From: Anolis sagrei
Lineage: Eukaryota; Chordata; Lepidosauria; Squamata; Anolidae
NCBI RefSeq assembly: GCF_037176765.1
Contig: NC_090023.1
Location: 143,316,366 to 143,380,365 of the forward strand
Direction: 5' to 3'
DNA length: 64,000 nt
In this document: piece by piece, positions 54,291 to 64,000 of the stretch
Position numbering within the stretch: position 1 is the stretch's first letter
How the letters are laid out: every line of letters begins with the position of its first letter
Notes under the pieces: model-generated
Database searches by the model: none
The model's input: only the letters and a program-made list of their open reading frames with translations
Told to the model about the DNA's origin: nothing
Program-made: the position numbers and the translations under genes

Positions 54291-54503
54291 TAGAATAATA
54301 GAATTATAGAGCTGGAAGAGACTGTATGGGCCATCCAATTTAATTCCTGCCACTCAGGAAAAGTACAAAGCACCTCTACCAGATGACCACCAGCCTTTGT
54401 TTAAAAGCCTCCAAAGAAGGAGCCTCCATCACACACTGATACAGAGAGTTCCACTGTTGAACAGCTTCCTAATGTTCAAGATGGAATCTCCATTCCTGTA
54501 ATA
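54291..54503 (-). mobile_element. CR1 3' end
   Basis: ATAGAATAATAGAATTATAG, GCTGGAAGAGACTGTATGGG, AAAGCCTCCAAAGAAGGAGC. An L2-type tail with (ATT)n follows at 54505-54666. Confidence 0.8.
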
Positions 54504-54630
54504 CTGCTTTGGGAGTTTGAAAGATCAAGACATTTAAATAGGTTACTGCTATATATATGGTTGACTTGTATTGTTTTAAAATGTGAGCCGCTTTGGATCC
54601 TGTTTAGGAAAAAAAGCAGGATACAAAGAA

Positions 54631-54666
<36 letters not shown>

Positions 54667-54668
<2 letters not shown>

Positions 54669-55139
54669 GTATGAAAAAGCTCAGTTTAAAAAATAAACTG
54701 TAGGGGAAAATAAAAAAGTGGTGTTTATCAATGTGTGTTATGAACACACACACACCATTTTATGATCTAAATGCAATTATCATGGATACTTATAACAAAT
54801 TGCTATTTCTTAATTGTTATTACCTGAAAAAAGTTACTAAGTTTTTAATTGATGCAGTGAGTCTCGCTATCACACAAGCAACTGTATTTAAGCTAGAGCT
54901 TTGTATAGATCTGGGATAATTCCTTTAGAAGTTGGACTTCAGTTCCCATCATCCGTCACCACTGGTTCTGCTGGCTACACATTTTAAATAGAGGAATGTC
55001 CTCCAGAATAACAGTCTCATTTGCCAGTCTGGGTACCTTCCCCCCACCCCATTCCTTACTGTGCAGAGCTGAAAACAACCCATAGTCAGTATTTGATGGC
55101 AATGTGGACGTTCATTATTCCCCTTTATTTTATAGGTAT
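54667..55139. other. No feature identified
   Basis: AT-rich unique sequence. Confidence 0.4.
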
Positions 55140-55471
55140 GCTTACTGGTGGCAAAGTGGGTTAAACTGCCGAGCTGCTGAACTTGCTGACTAAAAGGTTG
55201 GTGGTTTGAATCCGGTGAGCGGGGTGAGCTCCTGCTGTTAGGCCCAGCTTCTGCCAACCTAGCAATTCAAAAATATGTAAATGTTTGTGAGTAGATCAAT
55301 AGGTACCCCTTCTGCGGGAGGATAGCAGCGCTCCACACAGTCATGCCGACCACGTGACCTTGGAGGTGCCTATGGACGACGCCGACTCTTTGGCTTAGAA
55401 ATGGAGATGAGTACCACCCCTCAGAGTTGGACATGACTAGACTTAATGTCAGGGGAAACCTTTACTTTTAC
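55140..55471 (+). mobile_element. Sauria SINE, full length
   Basis: GGTGGCAAAGTGGGTTAAAC (tRNA head), GGTGGTTTGAATCCGG (box B), GTGACCTTGGAGGTGCCTAT, AGAGTTGGACATGACTAGAC, then CCTTTACTTTTACTT. Confidence 0.92.
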
Positions 55472-56509
55472 TTCACTTGAATAAACTTCACCAAATGCCT
55501 CTCCATTTCTGCACTTTTTAATACTTCCATAAATGTTTCCATGTTGCTCATGTTACCATTTCTCTCCGTCTTCATCGGAACAACCTTTTTAGGAAATGGC
55601 ATCTACTTTCATAGCTTTTATCTTGCAGCTGCCTAAATGAAAATGACAGGACCCAGCCAATCCATTTTCTTCTACTGTTGTTTGTATCCAGCCTATGCCT
55701 TTCTCCTTTATTTCCAAACAAGTAGGCTTCTGGAAAGTGAAGCTGTTTTCTGAAGTTGACTGCTCCCTAGCACTTTCATCTGTATTAGCTAGGCAAAGAT
55801 GACATTTCTTTAGTTTGGATTTCTGGAGAGGGAAACTGAGGGAATTTAAATTCAGAATCCAAGATGTTTTTGCTTATTTCAGCAGTGCCTCCTTTGGATA
55901 CGGAGCTCTCCTTCTATACCCATTTTGGTATCCAAATCCCACCACATAAAACAAAAGAGGGTGTTTAAGAAGTTGTCTGTACTAATATGAATGTAGAGAA
56001 ACAAAGTTGGCTATGACCATAAATGTTGCTATAGAAACCTAAAACTTTTTGAATAAATAACAAATCTGCTCTTTCTCTTTTTCTGCGATGCTCATCTAGT
56101 ACCTCTTTCACTGTACACCTTATTTGTCAAATGACAGTCTTGGAACTAAGGTTGGGTCTCATCCACAAAGATAAGTGAAACAGATGATGCTCCGTCTGAC
56201 AATGACTGTAGCTGCCTTCACTTGCTCCCCATGGTTTCAAGACTGCTAGAAAGAAGCCAAGTCACATATGCAAGGGGATGTCTTGGGGAAAATATTGCAA
56301 GATGATTGTGTGCTTACTTTGCCATAAAAGAGTTAAATACAAATGAAGATTTCATCCTGCTCTGGGAGCATCTCCTCACACAAAGATAGCTAGCTGACAA
56401 TTGCTCTGAACAGAACTGATAAACTGTACCACAAGATGGATTTATAGCCACACTGACAGGAAAACTCTTAAAATGGAAATCATACTTAGTTGTCAGAGAT
56501 ACTTTCCTC
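55472..56509. other. No feature identified
   Basis: About 1 kb of unique-looking sequence without a recognised exon or repeat. Confidence 0.4.
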
Positions 56510-57370
56510 TTGGTAAAAGTATTAATATACATTGGAGAAAGCATGCACAATGCTTTAGCTAAGGATGGCATTGTGAATGAATGCCTGGAGGAGGTAATAA
56601 GCTGGATGAGGAAAAATGAATTGGAACTGAATCCAGAGGTATTTGCCGTCAAGGTTCCTAACCTGGAGATGGAGGTGTGTCAACCAGTCCTGGATGGGGT
56701 AACACCCCCTGAAAGACTGTGTTTGTAGCTTGGGAGTGCTCCTGGATTAGTCTCATGAAATGTCAGCCCAGGTAGATGCGATGGTCAGGAGTGCTTACTA
56801 TCAGCTTTGGCTCATACACCAGTTGTGCCCCTTCCTAGTTTGGAGGACTTGAAGATGGTAGTGCACATGCTGGTAACCTCAAGATTGGAGTTCTGCAACA
56901 TGCTTTACATTGGGCAACCTCTGTACCACTTTTGGAAGTCTCAATTCATACAAAACATGGCAGCCAAACTAGTTACAGGAATATCCAGGAGTGAGCATTT
57001 CATACCCATACTAAAGTCACTTCATTGGTTGCCAATTAGTTTCCAGGCAAAATACAAAGTGTCGGTTTTGACCTCCAAAGCCCTACATGTTTTGAGTCTA
57101 GGTTATCTACAGAATTATATTCTTCATACAATCCCTGCTCAGTCACTTAGGTCCTCTAGTGCAGTGGTTCTCAACCTGTGGGTCCCCAGATGTTTTGGCC
57201 TTCAACTCTCAGAAATCCTAACAGCAGGTAAACTGGCTGGGATTTCTGGAAGTTGTAGGCCAAAACACCCGGGGACCCACACTGCTCTAGCGGGTGTCAC
57301 TCAGAGGACCTTATAATCAGCCCTTCAAGATTGTGGAATGATCTGCTGGAAGAGATCCAACAGCTAAATC
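56510..57370 (+). mobile_element. L2-type LINE, RT C-terminal region
   Basis: CLEEVISWMRKNELELNPE near 56581-56640, then SRLEFCNMLYIGQPLYHFWK, FIQNMAAKLVTGISRSEHFI and LKSLHWLPISFQAKYKVSVL at about 56880-57065: the L2 clade RT tail. Interrupted by a hAT MITE at 57163-57284. Confidence 0.85.
57163..57284. mobile_element. Palindromic hAT MITE with 8-bp duplication
   Basis: CAGTGGTTCTCAACCTGTGG to GGGGACCCACACTG; flanked by CTCTAGTG (57155-57162) and CTCTAGCG (57285-57292), a 7/8 match. The right end lost a few bases (GGTTGAGAAC missing). Confidence 0.85.
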
Positions 57371-57374
57371 AGCT

Positions 57375-58260
57375 ATCCCAATACATCATAGGCGATCCGT
57401 CATAGCCGAGTATGATTGTCTTCTCCAGGTAGTCTTGGCAGTGGGTCCGTAAGTGATTATAGAGACCTATTCCTTTATTTAAATTTTGACTCAGCTCATG
57501 GACTTACCTTTGTCCAGATGGCCTATTGTTAACAATATGATATATTTAAATGTGTTAATTACTTCTGACCATTATTAGAGTCATTAGAGAAATGTCCCAA
57601 CTATTTTATTTTGTATATTTAAATTTATCACCTGCCATTTTGAGTTGTTTTATAAGTATATTCTGATGTTGTCTATTTGATTTCTTATTATTTGAAGTGT
57701 TTTATTATATTTTGTTTCTCAGGCATTGAATGTTTGCTGGTCTTTTGTTGTACACTGCCCCGAGTGGGAGATAGGGCAGAATAGAAATAAATAATAATAT
57801 TAATATTAATTATTATTATTATTATTAAGGATCTGCATGGTCTCTCATAATCAGGACATAGATTTTCAGGTGGAAGGCGGTGGTGACAAGGGTTTGCTTG
57901 ATGTACCTTTCTCTTGGCATGTTTCTCCCTTTCATCCTCTATTCATGCCTCTTCGAAATCTACAGCACTTTTGGTAAGAGCTGACCTCCAGTTAGAACAC
58001 CCAATTTTCACTGTTTATGCCACATTTTTAAGGTTAGCCTGAAGCCAATCTTTAAATCTCTTCTGCTGTCCACTGACATTCTGTTTTCCTTTCTTGAGCT
58101 GAGCATAAAGTAACTGCTCTGGGAGACCATGATAGAGCATTTGGACAGCATGGCCAGTCCAGCACAGTTGATGACTGAGGATCATCGTTTCCATGCTGGT
58201 AAGTCTTTGCTTCTTCCAGAACTGTGACTTTTGTCTGTCCGTCTTACCAAGAGCTTGGTA
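57375..58260 (-). mobile_element. LINE fragment (as at 26400) split by an L2 tail
   Basis: 57375-57474 (CCGTCATAGCCGAGTATGAT, GTGGGTCCGTAAGTGATTAT) and 57830-58260 (GGATCTGCATGGTCTCTCAT, TTCAGGTGGAAGGCGGTGGT) are adjacent in the copy at 26400-26945. Between them is a + strand L2 3' tail ending CTGCCCCGAGTGGGAGATAG and (ATT)n. Confidence 0.7.
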
Positions 58261-58299
58261 AGATTTTTAGAAGGTAATGCTGTGTTGCATTGTCATTCA

Positions 58300-58500
58300 A
58301 GACACAATTGAAGACTTGTCTTCCAGCAGGCCTACCCAGTCAATTTTTTACTTGTCCGTTGTAACCTGCATGGTGAATTTTAATCGGTCCTTTATCTGTG
58401 TATATTTATGTATTTTAATAGTGTTTTAAGTTGCTATTTTTATCATGTGGTACCCAGCCTCGAGCTACAAGGAGTGGTGGGCAATAAATTAATAAATAAA
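58300..58500 (+). mobile_element. L2-type 3' tail
   Basis: CATTCAAGACACAATTGAAG, CCCAGCCTCGAGCTACAAGG and GGGCAATAAATTAATAAATA. Confidence 0.65.
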
Positions 58501-58599
58501 TGGGAATGTTGTGTGGTTTCTGGGCTGTATTTTACATGTACACAACATCACAGCACATATGCACATTAGGTTGAAGTGTCTGGAATTCATCTCTGAATA

Positions 58600-59110
58600 T
58601 CAGGATGATGATTATGATTATTATTAGAAACACAACAAGATGAGTCCATAGCAAACAAGATCACTCTGCTGGCTGTTGTATTGGATACCATGTCGGACAG
58701 TTCCCAAGTGTCTAGGACTATGCGATATATCAGTGAATAATGCATGCAGTTCCCAGTAGGGTGGCCTTTTGCAGCTGACAGATTCCAGTTTTGTCAGTGC
58801 CAATTGTTTTTAAGTGCAGGCCAAGGTCTTTAGGCACTGCACCCAATGTGCTGATCACCACTGGGACCACCATTACTGGCATATGCCAGTCTTTGCAGGT
58901 CTATCTTTAAATCCTTATATTGTGTAAGCATTTCTAGTTGCTTCTTGTCAATCCTGCTGTCGCCTGGGATTGCAACCTTGACGATCCATACTTGGTTCTT
59001 TTCCACGATTGTGAGGTCAGGAGTACTGTGCTCCAAAACTCTGTCAGTGTGAATTCAGAAGTCCCAGAGTAGTTTGATATGTTCATTCTCTGTTAACTTT
59101 TTCAAGTTGG
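58600..59110 (-). mobile_element. LINE 3' part, possibly R4-like
   Basis: - strand 59036-58830 reads STPDLTIVEKNQVWIVKVAI, then IPGDSRIDKKQLEMLTQYKD and LKIDLQRL, a conserved C-terminal block of some vertebrate LINEs ('VAIPGDSRI..YKDLK'). The shifted frame AVPKDLGLHLKTIGTD follows. Same family as 13007-13230. Confidence 0.65.
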
Positions 59111-59189
59111 ATTGTTGTTGTTGTTGTTGTTTCCCATGCCCAGCCCTTTTTGATAGTCTAGTCACACCAATTTTAGTATCCCTGGTTCT

Positions 59190-59445
59190 TGGATTTTGAG
59201 CATTCATCGGATGGAGTTTTAATACTAATATTTTATACTTTTATATCTATTTAACTTTGTTTTAACTGGACAAGTGTTTTATCTGACTATGTTTTTATTT
59301 TAATTGGGTTTTTGTTTTAATTGATTGTTTTGTTTATTGTCTTATGGACATTTTGTCCCATGTAATCTGCCCCAAGTCCCTTTGGGGAGATGGTGGTGGG
59401 GAAAAAGAATAAAGTTGTTGTTGTTGTTGTTGTTCTTATTCTTAT
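59190..59445 (+). mobile_element. L2-type 3' tail with (GTT)n
   Basis: ATCTGCCCCAAGTCCCTTTG, GGGAGATGGTGGTGGGGAAA and AAGAATAAAG(TTG)n. Confidence 0.7.
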
Positions 59446-60129
59446 TATTGGACCTTGGGAAGCCAACCTGGGTTTTTCTTGTGAACATGTACTACTCATT
59501 CACAATCTGTACAGTATATTTTGCCCAATATGCAATTTTATTCCCATATTAGAAAATAAGCATCCCTTGGAGTTCAGCGTTATATCTCTGTTACCATATA
59601 AAAATGACCCCCCATGGTGCATCACCTGTCCTTTGTTTCCCCTGATAAGCATTTCTCAATCAGCATCATAATGGTCAAATTATAGTTGTTATTGTTTATA
59701 GAGCATCACTCATGTGCATGAAGCTTTTCAAGTAAAACAACCAAAAACAATGGATCTTGCCAATGGACTACTCTCTAAAGTATATGTACATACACATAGG
59801 CATGATAAACCTACAATATAATTGTAAAACAAATTTCACCCAGATAAAGTGCAAAAAGTATAATGTATTATAAACAGACCAATACATGTAATCAAAACAG
59901 ACAAGATTGTACAACAATATTAAATGAAAATTATGAAATCTTTAGAAAACAAGAAAATTTTAACCGAGAGCAGTCTGCAAACTTTTAGGATGGCAAATCT
60001 AAGGGTATGGAATGGTAAGTGTAAAAGGACAAAGTTGAGCCATGGAAGAGGAAACTATGTTTGGACGAGAAGCTCACAATTTCTAGAATGCAATCTTGAA
60101 CAGATTGATCAGGGGGAAAAAAGAGGTTA
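59446..60129. other. No feature identified
   Basis: Unique AT-rich sequence. Confidence 0.35.
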
Positions 60130-60375
60130 AAAGATAGATGGGATCCAGGTTGTGCAGGGCTTTGGCATTAAAACAAGAAGCTTGTACTGAATTCTAGAAT
60201 AACCAATGAAAAGAAAAAAGTGGGAAAATATCATGAAAAAAAATATTTGTAGCAGCAAAATTTTGAATGGAAAACAGGGATTACACTGAGATAATGGAAA
60301 TCCAATTTGAAATTTTTTTTTGCAATAATCTGAGTAGGAAGTGACCAAAGCAGTTATAAAGGAGGGGGGGGGGGG
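60130..60375 (-). mobile_element. Old L2/CR1-like fragment
   Basis: GCAGGGCTTTGGCATTAAAA, CAAGAAGCTTGTACTGAATT, AATAACCAATGAAA echo the 'functional-copy' segment of the L2 at 413-1229. Followed by a G run at 60364-60376. Confidence 0.45.
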
Positions 60376-60479
60376 GTTAAGCATGAGATTAATCAGATGA
60401 ATTCTGTCTATTACTATAGAAGGATTCCCTGTCCCTACCCCAAGCCATTGGTATCTTTTTGCAGTGTATGATGACTAGA

Positions 60480-60890
60480 AAGTGAATTGGCAGTTCAAAG
60501 CTGCATGTCGGGGTGAGCTCCCGCTGTTAGCTCTAGCTTCTGCCAACCTAGCAGTTCAAAAACATGTATGTGAGTAGATCAATAGGTACTGCCTTGGCAG
60601 GAAGGTGAAAGGCACCCATGCAACCATGCCAGCAACATGAAAAGGACATGGACAACAGGCTCCTCAGCATGGAAAAATGGAACAAGAGCACCTCCCCATG
60701 GCCAGGGTTGAGTATCGCCTCCAGACGCTGAAGATGGAAGGGAAACTTTTGCCTTTGTTTGTATTGTATGTCATTGTTCACTGTATAAAAGGCATTGAAT
60801 GTTTGCCCATATATGTATATACTGTAATCCGCTCTAAGTCCCCTTGGGGAGATAGAGCAGAATATAAATGGTGTATTATTGTATTATTAT
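60480..60890 (+). mobile_element. Diverged Sauria-like SINE plus L2 tail
   Basis: GGGTGAGCTCCCGCTGTTAG, TTCTGCCAACCTAGCAGTTC (SINE body) but a 3' end unlike the standard one (GAGTATCGCCTCCAGACGCT). An L2-type tail (CTCTAAGTCCCCTTGGGGAG) follows from about 60760. Confidence 0.6.
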
Positions 60891-61279
60891 TATAGTGTCC
60901 TATCTCCTCGAAGGGCAGTGAACAACAAAGTCAGCAAACATTCAATGCCGTACAAAAGAAAAATACATAAACAAATAACCATCCCATCCAAAATATACAG
61001 AATTGTGTCAAAGGCAGAAACCCCAACTAAAAACTTCACAAAACATTCCAGAAGGCTGCTGCAATATAGGCAAGTGGTAGGACTACTTTTTAATGTAAAA
61101 GTCAGGTAGTTTACCAATGTGTAGGTTTATATGTAGAAACATGTACACAGTTCATTTATAAAAATCCATGTTGTGATCAAATATTAAATTACATGAATAT
61201 ATCACAATTAATATTTCAATAAAATATTTAAAAACTGGAGCAATGTTCAGTATATTTTCAGTCTCTCCATGTATGACAT
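60890..61279 (-). other. Probable UVSSA 3' UTR region over an L2 fragment
   Basis: AT-rich sequence downstream of the UVSSA stop on the - strand. 61120-61279 looks unique. 60890-61110 resembles the 3' portion of an L2-type LINE. No confident - strand AATAAA was found close to the stop, so the transcript end is open. Confidence 0.4.
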
Positions 61280-61373
61280 TCAGTTCAATGCATAGTTAAA
61301 CTGGTTTGCAAACTTTTCGTGTTTTCTTTGATCCATTCGATTCATTTCTTTCACCACCCGTTTTACTGCTGTC
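61280..61373 (-). CDS. UVSSA: UVSSA, last coding exon
   Basis: On the - strand a pyrimidine-rich tract and TTACTTACAG (61374 upward) precede an exon whose first base ends a split codon. The next 30 codons read [18 protein letters not shown] then [12 protein letters not shown], then TGA (61280-61282). I recognise this as the C-terminal end of UV-stimulated scaffold protein A, which in transcription-coupled nucleotide-excision repair binds stalled RNA polymerase II with CSA/CSB and brings in USP7 and TFIIH; human UVSSA ends in a very similar NQFNYALN. The location supports it: UVSSA adjoins NKX1-1 in other amniotes and the two converge, as here. The preceding exon was not found up to 64000, so the last intron exceeds 2.6 kb. 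The exon is too short to stand out as an ORF; identification rests on remembered sequence and synteny. Confidence 0.85.
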
Positions 61374-62560
61374 CTGTAAGTAAAAAGCAAGAGAAGAAGA
61401 ATATAAGAGCGCTAAACTGGATTTTTATGCAAATGTTGAAAACACTTAGAATATGCTAGCAAAAATAATGAAGTGGCTATGATTAATTACTAATTGAGTC
61501 TAAAACACTGCACTGACGATGAAGCAGAACAAATTTATTATGTTAACTAAATTAGCTACAGCAATACAAACAGTTTTAATTTAGCAATGGGCTCATTAAT
61601 ACAAATAAACAAATGGAAGTATTTCAGCACAATGATCATGCACTCCCCACCTTTTACAGCCACATCCATTCTAGACAATTACTTAGGTGAAAGTCTAAAC
61701 ATTGCCTTAGAAATACAAAGGACATAAGCTTCTGGGGAACAATGTTCACCATCTCCTTTTCATCACTATCTTGAACTTGGTGAACAGTCAATGTCTGTAT
61801 AGAATGGACTGCAGCTGAAACGATCAAACTGCATTTGAACATAGTTAATGCAACCCACTCATTCCAGCATTCACTGCATCATATATCTAAATACCTACTA
61901 AAAACTTCTTTTAATCATTATCAGAAACAGCTTTCAGAAAAAAAACCCAATGAGTAAAGTTAAATTGACAGTAATCAGAAAGGAAGAAGCTAAATCCAGT
62001 TCAATGTTTGCTTTTGTGTTTAGAATGTCAGGAAGAAACTTGGGAAAACAAACAAAAAATTATTCTCCCTAGACCAAAAATTGAATAGTTAGGAAAATCT
62101 CTATGAAATATGTCCTTCTCAGAAAAGTCCAAAACTGTTGGGATTCATCCCTGGGCTGCACAAATCTTTGTGTCATCAGGTTTCCAGTCCTCAATGAATA
62201 GCTAGCCTAGAGGCAGGGCCAAACTCAAGGATTCCTTTCCTCCACATTCCTATGCATGTTTCCTAAAGGGCTTTGACTTTGTCTTCACTGCTAGCCACTG
62301 TCTCCTCCCCCTTTTATGACGTAGTAATGAAATTCTGTGAGGGAACTTAATTTTAAATTTAAAAACTGCCCTGGGAAGGCCATGGGGTCTCCACCATTGT
62401 TACCTCTGCTTTTCTTTCTCCCAGTGAGGATGCATTTTGCCTCTGTAGGCAAAATGTAGCTGCATGGACTTCATTACTTTTTACCTTCTTTTGAAGATGA
62501 GATTTAGCAAGATAGTTAGCTCCAAGACTTTTCTATCACGAATGTCTTTCTTTTTACTTT
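61374..62560 (-). other. UVSSA last intron, unique part
   Basis: Intronic sequence upstream of the last UVSSA exon. It is AT-rich and mostly unique. I see no second exon and no recognisable repeat except possible old repeat DNA at about 62125-62480. Confidence 0.5.
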
Positions 62561-62566
62561 AATATC

Positions 62567-62992
62567 GTATATACTCAAGTATAAGCCAAGTTTTTCAGCA
62601 CTTTGTAAGGCTGAAAAGATAGGTGCCTCGGTTTATATTCGGGTCAGTTTATACTTGTGTATATAAGGTACATTTATTGTTTTACTCTATTTATTATTAT
62701 TGGAAGGATACGTAAGCACATTTACATTGGAGAAGGTTAGAATAATGATTTAATCAGAGTTGGACAGTCCTATCTTAAATTACAGTTTTATGTAAATATT
62801 CAAAAACATTTACCCTACTGATGCCCCAATTAATGTAATTTTATTTGTATCTGTTTTTATTTTTGAAATTTACCAGTAGCGGCTACATTTCCCACCCTCG
62901 GCTTATATTCGAGTTAGTAAGCTTCCCCAGTTTTTTGTGATAAAATTAGGTGCTTTGGCGTATGTTTGGGTCACCTTATACTTGAGTATATA
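62567..62992. mobile_element. Non-autonomous DNA transposon with inverted ends
   Basis: Ends TATATACTCAAGTATAAGCC and, inverted, CTTATACTTGAGTATATA form terminal inverted repeats about 425 bases apart. Internal copies of the motif (CGGTTTATATTCGGGT; CGGCTTATATTCGAG) make the arms long. No coding capacity; family not named with confidence. Confidence 0.6.
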
Positions 62993-63739
62993 CAGTAAAT
63001 CCTTTTGAACCTAAAGTTCTGACCCTACAATCCTAAGCCATTCTAAAGATTAGAAGGCTATCCCTTCTCAGTACATGCAAGTTCTGCTGGTTATAGAGTT
63101 TACTCCTGGTACTGCTATATTTCGGTGGAATTACCCTATCTGAGGGTTATTTTTTGAGCCTAACAATTCAGATTCCCCAACAAAAACTTTTGAAAGAAAT
63201 AGCAAAGACATATAGCAACTTAAAGACAAAGGGTCACTGAGTGGGAGGCAGCCAGCTAGACATAGCTCCATCATGTCCTATTTATTACATCTGAATCTGA
63301 TTGCAAGTCCAAGGGTAAATTAACAAGTCACTCTGAGAGAGTCTTTGTGACTGAAGAGTGGAGTAGAATTAGTCTAAATAATAAACAAACAATACCATCA
63401 AAACCATGCACTATACAATGAGCTTTCATGTAGTGGAGTCTGTCTGATCAGGTGAAAGAAGTACTCTTCAGGTTTATGTATAATATACATTATTAGGGGA
63501 GATGGGGCAGAACTAGTGCAGGCGGAGTGAACGGAAATGTAAAACAAAGTACTGTATTCACAACAGGCAAGATTTTTAATAGACTAAAGAAGCACCTCTT
63601 CAAGCAAACTCTGCAGGAAGAGTTTACAGAAACCAAGCTATAAGGGAACTGCAACTCTGCTGACATGGTCCTGGAGGTGGCATGCTGTTTAATTGGCAAG
63701 AGAAAAGGGAGTCTTTAGCGCGGCACAACGGCCTTGGCA

Positions 63740-63990
63740 CTTTCGTGTCATGTAGGTTTTACATTAGCACCACTGGCTTGTGAGATACTGTAAATGAAAT
63801 GAGATCCCACTCTGATGATCTGTGTGCAATTTCACTTAACTTTATTGGCAGACTAGAGCCGGGCTTTATCACCTGTACATTTCAAGTAATTTGGGGCTGT
63901 TATATAAAGCCAAGGTTATCATCTTGTTTAGTGCTGCAAACTATGAAACCTATTAAAATATGACAGATTGGATTCCCACGCCTGGCCCTA
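63740..63990. promoter_or_regulatory. Candidate conserved non-coding block at right edge
   Basis: Repeat-free sequence inside the presumed UVSSA intron, with GATA-type (TTATCACC, GGTTATCATC) and TAAT-like words and balanced composition unlike the surrounding repeats. Purely a composition-based suspicion of a conserved element. Confidence 0.25.
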
Positions 63991-64000
63991 ACACACATTC

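Noticed and set aside
56807-57316. 169-residue + strand frame
   Set aside because: L2-type reverse-transcriptase tail running into a hAT MITE.

Overview
This is vertebrate nuclear DNA, most probably from a squamate reptile. The interspersed repeats point there: Sauria-type tRNA SINEs with BovB-like 3' ends, 3' pieces of a BovB LINE, CR1 and L2 LINEs, Penelope-like elements with a GIY-YIG endonuclease, SPIN-like hAT elements, and many short palindromic MITEs. Almost all of the window is non-coding. There are no bacterial-type genes, CRISPR arrays or operons.

Two host genes can be supported. (1) NKX1-1, an NK1-class homeobox gene on the + strand, has two coding exons (33365-33737 and 40167-41023) separated by a 6.4 kb intron with GT/AG ends. 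It predicts a 409-residue protein with an N-terminal eh1/TN-like motif, an acidic linker, a complete homeodomain and the C-terminus typical of NKX1-1. A CpG-rich leader with CCAAT and GC boxes precedes it and an AATAAA follows it. (2) The last coding exon of a gene I read as UVSSA lies on the - strand at 61280-61373, so the two genes converge tail to tail. From memory, NKX1-1 and UVSSA are also neighbours at human 4p16.3.

Layout. 1-19 kb: repeat-rich intergenic DNA with a few AT-rich unique islands that may be distal enhancers. 19.5-20.75 kb: a T-poor 69-bp-period minisatellite. 21.5-22.9 kb: a SPIN-like hAT element. 23.4-34.2 kb: a string of short, unique, TAAT- and GATA-rich blocks standing between GC-rich DNA and repeats, which is the probable NKX1-1 regulatory domain. 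33.1-41.3 kb: NKX1-1; its intron carries many palindromic MITEs and hairpin-shaped Penelope fragments. 41.6-44.8 kb: AT-rich and TTCC low-complexity tracts. 44.8-61 kb: repeat-dense intergenic DNA. 61-64 kb: 3' end and last intron of UVSSA.

No new multi-gene system is visible. The items most worth a second look are the recurrent hairpin Penelope derivatives, the MITE cluster inside a developmental-gene intron, a SINE/MITE junction shared by two distant loci, the SPIN-like elements with internal tandem arrays, and the candidate regulatory blocks around NKX1-1. Family names for repeats rest on remembered consensus sequences and were not searched.
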